Below are positions 24,077 to 34,400 of a DNA stretch of 64,000 nt, one piece after another; position 1 is the stretch's first letter, and each line of letters starts with the position of its first letter. This DNA comes from an uncultured Desulfobulbaceae bacterium (GTDB lineage Bacteria > Desulfobacterota > Desulfobulbia > Desulfobulbales > BM004): assembly GCA_947259115.1 (NCBI GenBank), contig CAMYKS010000003.1, forward strand, positions 1 through 64,000. The letters run 5' to 3'. The position numbers and the translations under genes were made by a program. The notes below the pieces were generated by a model, which was given only the letters and a program-made list of their open reading frames with translations, did no database searches and was not told the DNA's origin.

Positions 24077-26287
24077 TTAAGATATATCAAGCACTTCTTT
24101 CAGCGCTTGAGCCAACTTGCTTGGCGTAACAGGTTTCTGGATAAAATTGACATCCGCATCCAGCACACCGTGGTGAGCTATAACGTCATCAGTATAACCT
24201 GACATGAAAATTACATCTATATCCGGCCTTTCATTGCGAATCAGATTTGCGAGTTCCTGGCCATCCAACTTCGGCATGATAACATCAGTTAATAAAAGCT
24301 GGATTTCTCCCCCATAGGCCCGGCTTATCTCAATGGCTTCCTGGCCATTATCAGCCACCAACAGATTATAACCGCAAGGTTCCAGGCAATTTCTTATCAT
24401 CCTGAGGATAGTCTGGTCATCTTCAGCCAGAAGGATGGTCTCTTCACCCTTGGGAATGACTGTTTCGCTCATATCAGTTTGCTTTACAGCTGCACCATTG
24501 CCGGCCGGAAAGAAAATCTTGAATGTTGTTCCTTTGTCGATTTCACTGTAAACAGAGATTTGGCTTTCATGCTGCTTTACAATGCCATAAACGGTTGATA
24601 GCCCCAAACCGGTGCCCTTGCTCCGTTCCTTGGTGGTGAAAAAAGGATCAAAAATCTGCTGCCGGACCTCTTCTGTTATGCCTGATCCTGTATCGCTCAC
24701 AGCCAATGACAAATGTCTGCCAAGTTTGGCTTCCGGATGTTTATCAACATAATCCCTTTCCAGTTCAACCTCAGACGTTGCAATGATAAGATGACCCCCT
24801 TCGGGCATGGCATCCCGTCCATTCACCGCCAGGTTGAGAATGATCTGCTCAAGCTGGCTCGCGTCTGCCCTAATAGTGGGTAATTGGGGTGTTAAGCGAA
24901 GGTCAAGTTTGATATGCTCACCCATGAGCCTGGTGAGCATCTTGGCCATTCCCTCAATAGTCGCATTCAGGTCAACCGCCTGCATCTTCAAGACCTGCTT
25001 GCGACTGAATGCCAGGAGTTGACCTGTCATTACCGCAGCTTTTTCACCGGACTCCTTGATTGTTTCGACATCCTGGTAGGTTTGACTCTCTGGGGGCAAT
25101 TCATGCAAAACCAGTTCACTGTAGCCTATTATGGCGGAAAGAATGTTGTTGAAATCATGGGCAATACCCCCTGCCAAGCGCCCGACGGTCTCCATCTTCT
25201 GCATCTGTATAAGCTGGGCCTGTAGATTTTCGTGCTGTTCTTCCGCTTTTTTACGCTCACTTATATCTCGAATCATACCGGTTAATATCTGGTTTTCACC
25301 GTTTTCTGATACGGAAAGCGAAACCTCCAGGGGTATTTCCTTGCCATTTTTAGGCAAACCGTGCAGTTCAAATGTCTGGCCTTCTGATAAACATTCTCCA
25401 CTGGTAACATAACAACTGAGCTCGCGCTGAAAATCGCTGTTCGCATCATTGTCATCCGGGAAGAGGGCTGAAAACTCAAGTCCATGAGCTTCTGGGGCAG
25501 AATAGCCAAATAATCTTTCCGCTGCCTTGTTTAAGAGGAATATCCTGCCGTTCCGGTCAGCCGAGACGATACCATCCTGGGCAGAATGGATGAGGCTGCG
25601 GAAGCGCTCCTCCGAGACCTTGATCTCCTCGCCCTGTTTATCAATCCGGCGCGATGCCCCCCAGACAAGCCCAAAGAGAACGAGGTAGAGCAGGAATATC
25701 CCGGTTGTCGTGGATCCCCATACAATGCGGTTATGGTGTCTGATATCAGCAAGCAGCGCATCGATATTTCTATAAACTTCAAAAACCAGCGTGACATCAC
25801 CTTCCGGTTCAGACCGAAAAGGAATATAGAGTTCCATGACTTCATGGGCGGCAGAACCGGCATAGGCATATTTTTCATTTAAGTAATGTCCTGTAGAGAT
25901 CTCCGAAATAAGATTTCCCCCATAGACCTCAATAAGTTCATGATGCCCCGGACTATATTCACCTACCTCGTCTTCGCTGGAGGCCCAGACAATGGTAAAA
26001 TCCCTGTTCCATATCTTGATTCGCCTTACATCAGGCCCAAGATTAAGACTTTCAATCTGCTGCGACAGCTCTTCATACTCACTGCCGGTTTTTGGTGTGG
26101 AAAGCTTATCAATATCCAATTTGTTTCTTATTTCATAGGTCAAAAAACTGGCTGCCATCTCATTGGAACGATGGATCATATTCTGCTGCATGGACGATGT
26201 AATAATTTTTCCCAGGGAAAATCCAAATAATGACAGGGCAAGGAGGAGGAGCAGTGAAAATTTCTTAATGAGGGAAAGTCGGCGCAT
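24077..26287 (-). CDS. Hybrid sensor histidine kinase with PAS domain and receiver
   Basis: This 736-residue membrane kinase has TM1 at about 8-28, a periplasmic sensor of about 155 residues, TM2 at about 188-210 (WGSTTTGIFLLYLVLFGLVW), and PAS (EERFRSLIHSAQDGIVSADR). HisKA has the phosphoacceptor His in RLAGGIAHDFNNILSAIIGY. The HATPase boxes are NLAVNGRDAMPEGG, AVSDTGSGI and GTGLGLSTVYGIVKQH. A C-terminal receiver (about 615-735) has Asp in LLLTDVIMPKLDG. The sensed signal is unknown. It is followed by the receiver gene at 23620, and divergent from the cytochrome c gene at 26663. Confidence 0.93.
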   Translation of the reverse strand: MRRLSLIKKFSLLLLLALSLFGFSLGKIITSSMQQNMIHRSNEMAASFLTYEIRNKLDIDKLSTPKTGSEYEELSQQIESLNLGPDVRRIKIWNRDFTIVWASSEDEVGEYSPGHHELIEVYGGNLISEISTGHYLNEKYAYAGSAAHEVMELYIPFRSEPEGDVTLVFEVYRNIDALLADIRHHNRIVWGSTTTGIFLLYLVLFGLVWGASRRIDKQGEEIKVSEERFRSLIHSAQDGIVSADRNGRIFLLNKAAERLFGYSAPEAHGLEFSALFPDDNDANSDFQRELSCYVTSGECLSEGQTFELHGLPKNGKEIPLEVSLSVSENGENQILTGMIRDISERKKAEEQHENLQAQLIQMQKMETVGRLAGGIAHDFNNILSAIIGYSELVLHELPPESQTYQDVETIKESGEKAAVMTGQLLAFSRKQVLKMQAVDLNATIEGMAKMLTRLMGEHIKLDLRLTPQLPTIRADASQLEQIILNLAVNGRDAMPEGGHLIIATSEVELERDYVDKHPEAKLGRHLSLAVSDTGSGITEEVRQQIFDPFFTTKERSKGTGLGLSTVYGIVKQHESQISVYSEIDKGTTFKIFFPAGNGAAVKQTDMSETVIPKGEETILLAEDDQTILRMIRNCLEPCGYNLLVADNGQEAIEISRAYGGEIQLLLTDVIMPKLDGQELANLIRNERPDIDVIFMSGYTDDVIAHHGVLDADVNFIQKPVTPSKLAQALKEVLDIS

Positions 26288-26432
26288 GTAAATTTGAAAT
26301 TGAAGTTACAATCTTCGGGGCCGGGAAAAAAGATTTATTTAAGGATTGCCATTGCATTTATCGCCTGATTTGGCAGGTAGTGCAAAACTAACACCAGATA
26401 CTATATAACCTTCCTCCGTTGGTCAAGAAGAA

Positions 26433-26451
26433 ACTGCCACAATGTGGCAGT
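26433..26451. promoter_or_regulatory. 19-bp perfect palindrome upstream of the cytochrome c gene
   Basis: ACTGCCACA and TGTGGCAGT are perfect 9-base inverted arms around a central A. The site lies in the 375-base gap between the divergent kinase (starts at 26287) and cytochrome c (26663) genes. Size and symmetry are those of a dimeric regulator's operator. No T tract follows, so a terminator is less likely. Nothing else I can name is in this gap. Confidence 0.55.
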
Positions 26452-26662
26452 AAACTCACTTGGGGATCAACATGGGTATTGCATGAAATCCGGTCTGCAC
26501 TGCTTACGATTGGTTACCTCGGACAATATAACTCCAAACCGAAGGAAATAATTATTAGGCACATACATAAAAAAATATTGACAGGCTGCCCACTAAACTT
26601 TATGTTGCCCAATATTTTTAGGACGCCCTAACATGTGAACGAATTTCCAAGGAGAACCACTC

Positions 26663-27436
26663 ATGAAATATTATGCAATTTTGTCTGCTGTTATTATTTT
26701 AATTCTAATTGCCGGTGCAAATATCAATACCGGCATTGCCAAGGCAGACCAAGGGCAACAAGCAACTGCTTACCAGCAGGCGGATTTGAAAACCGGAGCG
26801 CAACTGTATGACAACTGGCTGAAAATTACAGGAACAAAACCGGAGGGCAATCATCCCTTATATCCCTCAGATGCAAAAAAATCAGGCACGTCCACCTGGC
26901 GCTGCAAGGAGTGCCACGGCTGGGATTACATCGGCAGCAAGGGACGCTACAGAAATGGTTCTCATTTTACAGGAATTACAGGTGTTTACAATGTGCGCGC
27001 TGAAAAAGCAGAATCTCTCTTTAACGGTTTGACCAGAAAGGAAACACAACATGATTTTTCAGAATATTTATCCCGGTCACAGGTCTGGAGTCTGGTAAAA
27101 TTCCTGCGTGAAGGCCAGGCTGCAATTGAGCCTGTGATTGACGGCAAGGGACAGGCAAAGGGGAGCGCCATACAGGGCAAGGCTCTCTATGATGCCCAGT
27201 GCTCTTCCTGTCACGGTGCAGATGGCAACAGCATTGATTTTAAAAGCAGCAAGGAAGGTGTCCAGGGAGTGGGATGGCTGGCCAAAGACAATCCCCAGGA
27301 GTCAATCCACAAAATCCGCTGGGGCCATCCCGGCAGCAAAATGCCCTCTATGCTTGCCGACAAAGGTCTTTCAGAGCAGGATGCAATTGACATCTTAACC
27401 TATTGCCAATCTTTGTATAGTATGGAGCAACGATAA
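26663..27436 (+). CDS. Exported diheme cytochrome c
   Basis: This 257-residue protein has an N-terminal signal peptide (residues about 1-27) and two haem c motifs: CKECHGWDYIG (about residue 76) and CSSCHGADGN (about 180). The second half looks like a class I cytochrome domain, with a likely axial Met in PGSKMPSMLADKGLSEQDAI and a final helix DILTYCQSLYS. It should be a periplasmic electron carrier. AAGGAGA precedes the ATG. It is preceded by a 19-bp palindrome and lies next to a sensor kinase, so regulated expression is plausible. Confidence 0.92.
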   Translation: MKYYAILSAVIILILIAGANINTGIAKADQGQQATAYQQADLKTGAQLYDNWLKITGTKPEGNHPLYPSDAKKSGTSTWRCKECHGWDYIGSKGRYRNGSHFTGITGVYNVRAEKAESLFNGLTRKETQHDFSEYLSRSQVWSLVKFLREGQAAIEPVIDGKGQAKGSAIQGKALYDAQCSSCHGADGNSIDFKSSKEGVQGVGWLAKDNPQESIHKIRWGHPGSKMPSMLADKGLSEQDAIDILTYCQSLYSMEQR

Positions 27437-27603
27437 TTTTTCAAACAGCCGGCAGCATTACCTGACTGGAGTGTAATTTGAACCTACTTCTACATATCGG
27501 GTTCCCTCATACCCTGTTTGCCCAAGTTGGCTCTGTGGAAATTTTTTCAACCCCATGACTTTATCTGTGCCTGGAAAGCATTTTTTCGGTTACACTACCA
27601 AAT

Positions 27604-28110
27604 ATGCATGCAAGAGATGAAATAGTCCTGATCGTTGATAGGGACAATACGGAAACAGGATGCGCGCCCCGACATGAAATGCGGGCCAGGGGCCTGGTGC
27701 ACCGCGCCTGCTACATCCTGGTCTTCAACAGCACGGGTGAACTGTTCATTCAGAAACGGACCATGAACAAAGATGTCTATCCGGGGTATTATGATGTGGC
27801 AGCTGGCGGCGTAGTCCTTGACGGCGAGAGCTACGACGAATCAGCCCGGCGCGAACTTGAGGAGGAACTGGGTATAAAGGATACGGAAATTTCTGCCCAT
27901 TTTACATTTTTCCATGAAGAAGACAAAAACCAGGTCTGGGGCCGGGTTTATTCCTGCATTTACGATGGGGAGTTAACTTTGCAGGCAGAAGAGGTGGAGA
28001 GCGGTTTTTTTGCTGACCCTGAAGAAGTGCTTGCCCTCAGTAAGAAGGATCCGTTTACGCCGGATGGCTTGTATGTGCTGAAACGCTTCTTCGACTCATC
28101 AATTAAGTAG
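27604..28110 (+). CDS. Nudix hydrolase (YfcD/isopentenyl-diphosphate-isomerase-like)
   Basis: This 168-residue protein has the Nudix box GGVVLDGESYDESARRELEE followed by ELGI, with RGLVHRACYILVFNSTGEL before it and IQKRTMNKDVYPGYYDVAAG, a layout shared by YfcD-type hydrolases and IPP isomerases. The Nudix fold binds Mg2+ and splits nucleoside diphosphates linked to another group. Substrate cannot be read. Codons before the start (CCAAAT) hold no strong ribosome-binding site. It is convergent with the J-domain gene. Confidence 0.88.
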   Translation: MHARDEIVLIVDRDNTETGCAPRHEMRARGLVHRACYILVFNSTGELFIQKRTMNKDVYPGYYDVAAGGVVLDGESYDESARRELEEELGIKDTEISAHFTFFHEEDKNQVWGRVYSCIYDGELTLQAEEVESGFFADPEEVLALSKKDPFTPDGLYVLKRFFDSSIK

Positions 28111-28175
28111 CCCTTTTCCTTTTCAACTGTACCTTTGAGAAGACATTCCGCTGAATACTGATTGCTGATCACCAT

Positions 28176-29180
28176 CTACTCCTTCCTCCGCAGCAACTGC
28201 TTATACGCCTCGGCCAGTCTGACAAATTCATCATGCTCCCCGCCCTTGTCAGGGTGCAGTTCATGGGCCTTCTGGCGAAACAGTTTTGTCAGGTCGCTTT
28301 TGTTCATTGCTTTGAGCTCTTCTTCTTTAACGCCGAAAATTTCCACAATTTCTGTCATGACAACGGTTGTCTGCGGAGACGGTGGCCTATGAAAACGTTT
28401 GGAGTTAATAAAATTCTGCAGGTACTCATGCCAGGCAGAGCCGCCGTCAAACTCATTATCAAAAAACATGACAGCATAGCGTACAAGATACTCATGCAGC
28501 TTTTCCTCCTTCTTGTAGCCGGTCCAGAAAAGTTTGTCGTGGTGCAGACTGCACAGATCTTTTAAAAAATACGTATCCAGTTCATCCTGGTCCAGGGCCT
28601 GTGGTATGGACCCGGCAAACGAGACCCCAAAGTAACGCTGCAAATCAAAAATAGTATAGACGTATTGCTTGTACTCTCTTGGGTTCAGACTCTTTTCCAG
28701 CTGCAGGAAATGCTGTTCGGTCTCATCCCTTGATTTATTCAACAGGGCCTTAAAATATCTGAGCGGTATACTTCCCACCCTGCTCATGTCTGTAAAGCCG
28801 CAGCGGAGATAGTACCAGCGCCGCTTGTCAAAAATCTGCACCTGCTCTTCGGCAAGGTTTTTTTTCTTTCTTTTGCGGCTTCTTCCCCTGCCGCGGCTAT
28901 AAAACGGCTCTATCTTCTGCCTGATATCCTTCCTGATAAAACGCCAGAACAGTTCCTCAAGTTCACATAGATCATACTCAAGTCCCTGGTCAGCAAGCCC
29001 CTGGCAGACTGACTCATCTATGTAGAAGGCATTGCCGCCGGGATACTGTATATAATCCCATGGAAATCTGTCCAAACCATACAGATCTCTGCTCTGCCAG
29101 CACTGAGAGTCCGGATCATACAGAGAGTCTCTGATTACGTACTTCTTTCTTCCTTCTATGGTATGTTCTGCCAGATACAT
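28176..29180 (-). CDS. Protein with C-terminal J domain
   Basis: This 334-residue protein ends in a J domain (residues about 272-332): KSDLTKLFRQKAHELHPDKG, then GEHDEFVRLAEAYKQLL. The HPD tripeptide that stimulates Hsp70 ATPase is intact. The N-terminal 270 residues carry a basic patch (GRGRSRKRKKK) and are otherwise unassigned; they read as a soluble domain with many aromatic residues. A C-terminal J domain on a large unknown domain suggests targeting DnaK to a specific client rather than a general DnaJ. There is no zinc-finger or G/F region. Confidence 0.8.
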   Translation of the reverse strand: MYLAEHTIEGRKKYVIRDSLYDPDSQCWQSRDLYGLDRFPWDYIQYPGGNAFYIDESVCQGLADQGLEYDLCELEELFWRFIRKDIRQKIEPFYSRGRGRSRKRKKKNLAEEQVQIFDKRRWYYLRCGFTDMSRVGSIPLRYFKALLNKSRDETEQHFLQLEKSLNPREYKQYVYTIFDLQRYFGVSFAGSIPQALDQDELDTYFLKDLCSLHHDKLFWTGYKKEEKLHEYLVRYAVMFFDNEFDGGSAWHEYLQNFINSKRFHRPPSPQTTVVMTEIVEIFGVKEEELKAMNKSDLTKLFRQKAHELHPDKGGEHDEFVRLAEAYKQLLRRKE

Positions 29181-29268
29181 GCACTTGTGTCCTTCTATAT
29201 AGATCTGTATATGTTACCGTATAAGCTCATCTATTTACAAATCCTCTATTTTAAAACTATAAGACAGA

Positions 29269-29469
29269 ATGCAAAAGGATGACCTGATAATTTTGCTTAT
29301 TGCCCTGCTGCTTGTTGCAGGCATGTTTATCACTATCATCTTCGGGGGCGAAAAAAGCCGCCATGGGGTGGGTAAATTTTTTGATGAGAATCAGAGGTGC
29401 CGGATATCTCGGACAAAAAATGCAGGGCTTGATTTAGGTCAAAGTCAGGGCCTGGCAGGGAAGGTATGA
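29269..29469 (+). CDS. Small single-pass membrane protein
   Basis: This 66-residue ORF starts with a strong hydrophobic segment (DLIILLIALLLVAGMFITII) followed by FGGEKSRHG. The second half (RCRISRTKNAG) does not look like a conserved fold and might be a run-on. It lies immediately upstream of the 4Fe-4S membrane protein in the same direction. No strong ribosome-binding site precedes its ATG. It is plausible as a small accessory subunit. Confidence 0.45.
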   Translation: MQKDDLIILLIALLLVAGMFITIIFGGEKSRHGVGKFFDENQRCRISRTKNAGLDLGQSQGLAGKV

Positions 29470-29476
29470 TGTCGGC

Positions 29477-30499
29477 ATGGAACAGAGCCGCGCATCTCAT
29501 CAAAATCTCATCCGCCCCAAATGGATCAAGTCATTACGAACCCTTGTCCAGGCAGGATTTGCTCTCTTCTGCCTCTATGCCGGATACCGCTTCTACCTCT
29601 TCTATCTCTGGGGAACAGGCCAGACTTCAGCCTATGTACCCAGGCCGCCTTCGGTGGAGGCCTTTTTGCCGATAAGTGCTCTGGTCGGCCTGAAAAGGCT
29701 GATTTTAAGCGGCAATTATGACATGATCCACCCGGCCGGCCTTACCATCTTTCTGGCTGCCCTTTGTCTCGGACTCCTTTTGCGCAAGGGCTTCTGCGGC
29801 TGGATCTGCCCGGTTGGTTTTGTTTCAAACCTGGCTGAGAAAACAGGCCGCAAGTTGAAAATCCTCTGGCGACCGCCCATTTGGCTGGACCTGCCGCTTC
29901 TGTCCCTCAAGTACCTGCTGCTCTTTCTGTTTCTCTATCTCATTGCCTGGAAAATGACCTTGGAGCAGATCGAATCTTTTCATACTTCGCCCTACAATCT
30001 GGCAGTGGATGCCAAGATGCTGCTCTTCTTTCTCAGTCCCTCAGGGCTTGCTGCCGGGATTATGCTTTTCCTCGCAGGCATCTCGTTTGTAATGCGTAAT
30101 TTCTGGTGCCGCTATCTCTGTCCTTATGGTGCAATGCTCGGCCTTCTTGCCCTTGGTTCCCCCTTCCAGGTCAAACGCGACAGCAGCACCTGCATTGACT
30201 GCAAAAAATGTGAAAAAACCTGCCCGGCTTCCATCAGCATCACGACCAAAGATACTGTGCGCACAGGCGAATGCATCGGCTGCACCGAGTGCGTCTCCGT
30301 CTGCCCTGTTGAGGACTGCCTGACGCTTTCATTGCCCGGACGCAGAAAAAATTCCATCCTGCTTCTGCCGGCTGCTGTGATCGGCACCTATTTTATCTTC
30401 TATATTGCAGCCCTTTTAACCGGCCACTGGTACTCGGAGGTACCACCCGAGGTGATGAGGAAATTTTACGGAATTATTGCAGAACTTCCACATCCCTGA
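29477..30499 (+). CDS. NapH/CcoG-like polyferredoxin membrane protein
   Basis: This 340-residue protein has about five transmembrane helices, the paired motifs CGWICPVGFV and CRYLCPYGAM of the NapH/NosR/RdxH group, and then two 4Fe-4S sites in a cytoplasmic loop: CIDCKKCEKTCPAS and CIGCTECVSVCPVEDC. A final helix follows. Such proteins pass electrons from the quinol pool or to periplasmic maturation systems. The partner enzyme is not adjacent; the closest redox genes are the cytochrome c at 26663 and the molybdopterin protein at 31482. Confidence 0.88.
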   Translation: MEQSRASHQNLIRPKWIKSLRTLVQAGFALFCLYAGYRFYLFYLWGTGQTSAYVPRPPSVEAFLPISALVGLKRLILSGNYDMIHPAGLTIFLAALCLGLLLRKGFCGWICPVGFVSNLAEKTGRKLKILWRPPIWLDLPLLSLKYLLLFLFLYLIAWKMTLEQIESFHTSPYNLAVDAKMLLFFLSPSGLAAGIMLFLAGISFVMRNFWCRYLCPYGAMLGLLALGSPFQVKRDSSTCIDCKKCEKTCPASISITTKDTVRTGECIGCTECVSVCPVEDCLTLSLPGRRKNSILLLPAAVIGTYFIFYIAALLTGHWYSEVPPEVMRKFYGIIAELPHP

Positions 30500-30617
30500 A
30501 TTATATTGCTTTATGAATCTGCAGCGTACGTGATATAAATACATGTCCACATCCGGTTGTATAAACCAGCCAAGGCTGTATCATCTTAATTTTTATGCAT
30601 ATACTGGAGAAAAAGAT

Positions 30618-31469
30618 ATGAAAGTGGCGGTTACGGCAGCAAGCGGCAAACTTGGCGCCGCAATAGTAAAAAAACTTCTTGAAATGCTCCCTGCGGAACA
30701 GGTTGTGGGGTGTGCCAGAAATATTGAAAAAGCGCAATCACTTGGCATAGAAGTCCGGGCGGGCGATTACAACAACAAAAGTCATTTTACTGCAGCCTTT
30801 ACGGATATTGATGCCGTGATGCTTGTATCCGGCATGGATACTCCTGAAAACCGCATTGGGCAACATCGCAACGTGATTCAGGCAGCCCGTGAAGCCGGCG
30901 TCAAGAAAATTATCTACACCAGCATCATCGGCGAAACGATCGGCACGTCATTTTCCCCCATTGTGGCCGGCAACCGGCAGACCGAAGATGATATCAGCAA
31001 CAGCGGCATGCATTGGTCCATCGGCAGAAACGGGCTTTATATTGAGCCGGATGTTGAATACCTGGAGCATTATATTAAGGCAGGCAATATTTCCAACTGC
31101 GCCGGAGAGGGAAAATGTTCCTATACAACCAGGAGTGAACTGGGATACGCCTACAGCATGATGCTGCTTGGTGATGAACATAACGGCAAGACATACAATC
31201 TGGCAGGTGAACCCATCAACCAGCAACAGCTCACTGATTTTTTCAACTCCACCTTTGGTCTCAACCTTGTCTATGAACCACTCAGTGTTGAGGAGTATAA
31301 AGAACAGAGGACAGCAGAACGGGGAGAATTTCTCGGGAATATTATTGCCGGCATCTACGCCTCCATCAGCAATGGCAGTTTTGCAGTATCATCCGACTTT
31401 GCAAAAGCAGCCGGCCGTAAACATATCAGCTGGGAAGAATATTTCAGGCAGCTGGCCCCCAAAGGCTGA
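30618..31469 (+). CDS. NmrA/QOR2-like NAD(P)-binding protein
   Basis: This 283-residue protein is an atypical short-chain dehydrogenase of the NmrA or quinone-oxidoreductase-2 kind: the N-terminal nucleotide site is VAVTAASGKLGAAIVKKLLE, followed by VVGCARNIEKAQSLGIEVRA, DIDAVMLVSGMDTPENRIGQ and AGVKKIIYTSIIGE. No Tyr-x3-Lys catalytic pair is obvious. The start at 30618 is preceded by TGGAGA; the frame also opens at 30543. It could be a quinone reductase or a redox sensor. It is convergent with the molybdopterin-desulfurase gene. Confidence 0.85.
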   Translation: MKVAVTAASGKLGAAIVKKLLEMLPAEQVVGCARNIEKAQSLGIEVRAGDYNNKSHFTAAFTDIDAVMLVSGMDTPENRIGQHRNVIQAAREAGVKKIIYTSIIGETIGTSFSPIVAGNRQTEDDISNSGMHWSIGRNGLYIEPDVEYLEHYIKAGNISNCAGEGKCSYTTRSELGYAYSMMLLGDEHNGKTYNLAGEPINQQQLTDFFNSTFGLNLVYEPLSVEEYKEQRTAERGEFLGNIIAGIYASISNGSFAVSSDFAKAAGRKHISWEEYFRQLAPKG

Positions 31470-31481
31470 ACAGCCCGGTAC

Positions 31482-34400
31482 TTATCGGCAGGAGACAAAG
31501 CGGATCGTAGATTTCCGGCTTGTGATTATTTCCCCGATAGCTTCAATGGCCCTGTCAATTTCCTCCTCGGTATTTTCATAACCAAGAGATAACCTGAGGG
31601 CGCAATGGGCCTGTTCTGCTGAGAGCCCCATGGCGGTCAGGGCATGGGATGGGTCGGGCGATCCGGAACGGCAGGCGGACCCGGAAGAACAGGCAATACC
31701 GTGCTGATCCAGGGCCAGGACAAGTGACTCTCCCCGGATGGAGGGAAGTGTTATGTTAAGGGTATTGGGCAGACGTTTTACTGTGTGCCCGTTGCGCTGA
31801 GCCCCGGGAACAAACTCACACAGTTTCTGTTCAAGCAGGTCGCGAAGCTCTGCAATGCGATTCATTTCCACTAGGCTCTGCAGCGCAATTTCCGCAGCCT
31901 TGCCAATCCCCGCAATACCGGTGACATTTTCCGTTCCGGCCCGCAGGCTGTGCTCCTGTTTGCCGCCATGCACCAGGGCATCAAGGAGAATCCCTTTTTT
32001 GATATAAAGGGCCCCCACCCCCTTTGGCGCATGGAACTTATGCCCGGATAAGGAGAGCAGGTCAGCATCAAGCTCATTTACATCCAGGGGGATTTTGCCG
32101 ACTGCCTGGACAGCGTCTGTATGGAAGAGACTCCCATTGGCATGGGCAATTGCAGCAAGTTCCTTTACAGGCTGTATGACGCCTGTTTCATTATTTGCCG
32201 TCATTATGGTAACCAGGAGTGTGTCGTTACGCATGGCATTTCCCAGCGTATCCGGCAGCACAACACCCTCATGATCAGGGGCAAGATAGCTGAGCTCAAA
32301 ACCCTGATTTTCCAGCCAGCGGCAGGTATTTAAAACAGAGGGATGTTCAATGGCGGAGGTGATTATATGGCGTTTGCTTCTGCTGGAAAAAGCTATGCCC
32401 TTGATGGCCAGGTTATTGGCCTCCGAGCCGCCGCCGGTAAAAATGATGCGCCGTGCAGTACAGTTTAAAAGAAGCGCGATGCGCCGCCGTGCATCCTCAA
32501 GGTATGTCTGCGCTGCCCGCCCCTCTGTATAGAGGCTTGACGGGTTGCCGAACAGCTCCACAGCCTCAAGCATAACAGTCCTGACCTCGGGAGCCACCGG
32601 CGTCGTGGCATTATGATCCAGGTAGATACGGTGTGTCGTTGAAACCGTTTCAGTCGGTCTGCCTTGGCTGTATTCTCCCGTGCCCGTAATATTTTTGGCC
32701 GCACCGGAGCCTGCCTTGCTCACCTCGCACAGCAAAGCTTTGTAAACAGGAAAGCCTGAAATGGGATCATACTTTTTCAGATCCGTAAGCACGTTGACAT
32801 TGGCATTTTTCCACTCGTCGGACCCCAGGGGACCGCCGCCCATGGCACTGGCTTCGATGGCACCCTGCATAATATCGTCTGTAACATAGGCATACATCTC
32901 CACCTGGCCTCGTTTTGTTTTAAGAAAAACCCTGTCACCATTTGCTATCCCCCTCTCCTGTGCATCCAGGGTGTTGAGCATGACGGTGGGGACAGGTTTA
33001 TCCTTTTGCAGTGAAGGAACCGTGTGGTGCAGGGTATGCAGATCAACATTGGCACGGGCCCCGGAGTTAAAGACCAGGGGGAACTCCCGGGCAAGATCAG
33101 GCTGTGATATGGGGCTTTCCCCGGGTTCAACATAGACCGGCAAGGGGTCATAGCCGTATTCTTCCAGAATCGTTGAAGCAATCTCAAACTTTCCGCTGGG
33201 CGTGTCAAAGCCAGGCTGCCCGTCGGGTCGCAGGAGACCCTTCTCCCACTTCTTATACTGCATCATTGTGCCGGGTTTCTGCACCATACCACCGGCCTTT
33301 TGCACATCCGCCAAGGTAAAGCCGGAACCTTTGAGCACATGCTCCAGCAGTTCTTTTTCATTCTGCGGATAAAGATGGCCATACCCCAGGCGCCGGGCCA
33401 GCTCAGCCATGATGAAAAAATCGTTGCGCGCCTCGCCGACCGGCTCGATAACGCGTTCGCGTATGCGGAAAGCAGAGCCGTATACCATGTAGGATTCAAT
33501 TTCATAATAGGTTGCGGCAGGCAGCAGAATATCGGCATAGGCTGCATCAGCAGTAAGCTGCCGGTCAATGCAGGCGAAAAAATCAAGACCGGCTAAAGTT
33601 TTTTCCCAAATGTCCGACTGGGGCCAGGAGGTAATTATGGATGCTCCCAGGCTTATCAACAACCGGATGGGATACGGCTTCTTTTCCAGCACCGCCCGGG
33701 GCAGGATGCCGGCATGGAATTCACCCCGGTATTTTGTGTACACCGGAAAGTCGTTATGTCCTGCCGCCTGTCTGGGTGCCGGGTTTGCAAGGTGTCCTTG
33801 ACGATTGATGGGAAAATGATTCTCCTGCATGGTGAAGCAGAGCCCGCCGGGGACATCTAGCTGTCCGGCCAGGGCCCACAATACAAAAGTTGCCCGAATG
33901 GCCTGCACGGCGCCGTCACTGTATTCAAGCCCGCTGTACATGACAGGGGCAACGCCGCGAGTGGCTGCAATCCGGTGTGCAAGTTTGCTAACCGTATTAG
34001 CAGGGATGCCGGTTATCTGCTCAACGACTTCTGGTCTGAAATGCTGGACATAACTGGAAAATTCTTCAAACCCTGTAGTCCATTGACTGGCAAAGGACTC
34101 ATCATGCAGCTCCTCTTCGATCAAAATGTTGCAAAGTCCGAGGGCCAGGGCCCCATCGGTTCCCGGCCGTATGGGAATCCACTCGGCATCAGGATACTTG
34201 GCCAGCAGGGTGCAGCGCGGATCGATAACCACAATTTTTGCGCCGCGCCGATGTGCTTCCTGGATTCTTAAAAGATCAGTCAGCGGTGCATGGGAGGCCG
34301 GGTTTTTGCCCCAGATCATGATCATCTCAGCATTTTCAATATCGCTATAGGTATTGATGAACATGCGGCCCATGGTCACATGGGGTGCGATCATGGCAAA

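Noticed and set aside
26419-26631. 70-codon ORF upstream of the cytochrome c gene
   Set aside because: It crosses the palindrome and has no domain or start signal; more likely control DNA.
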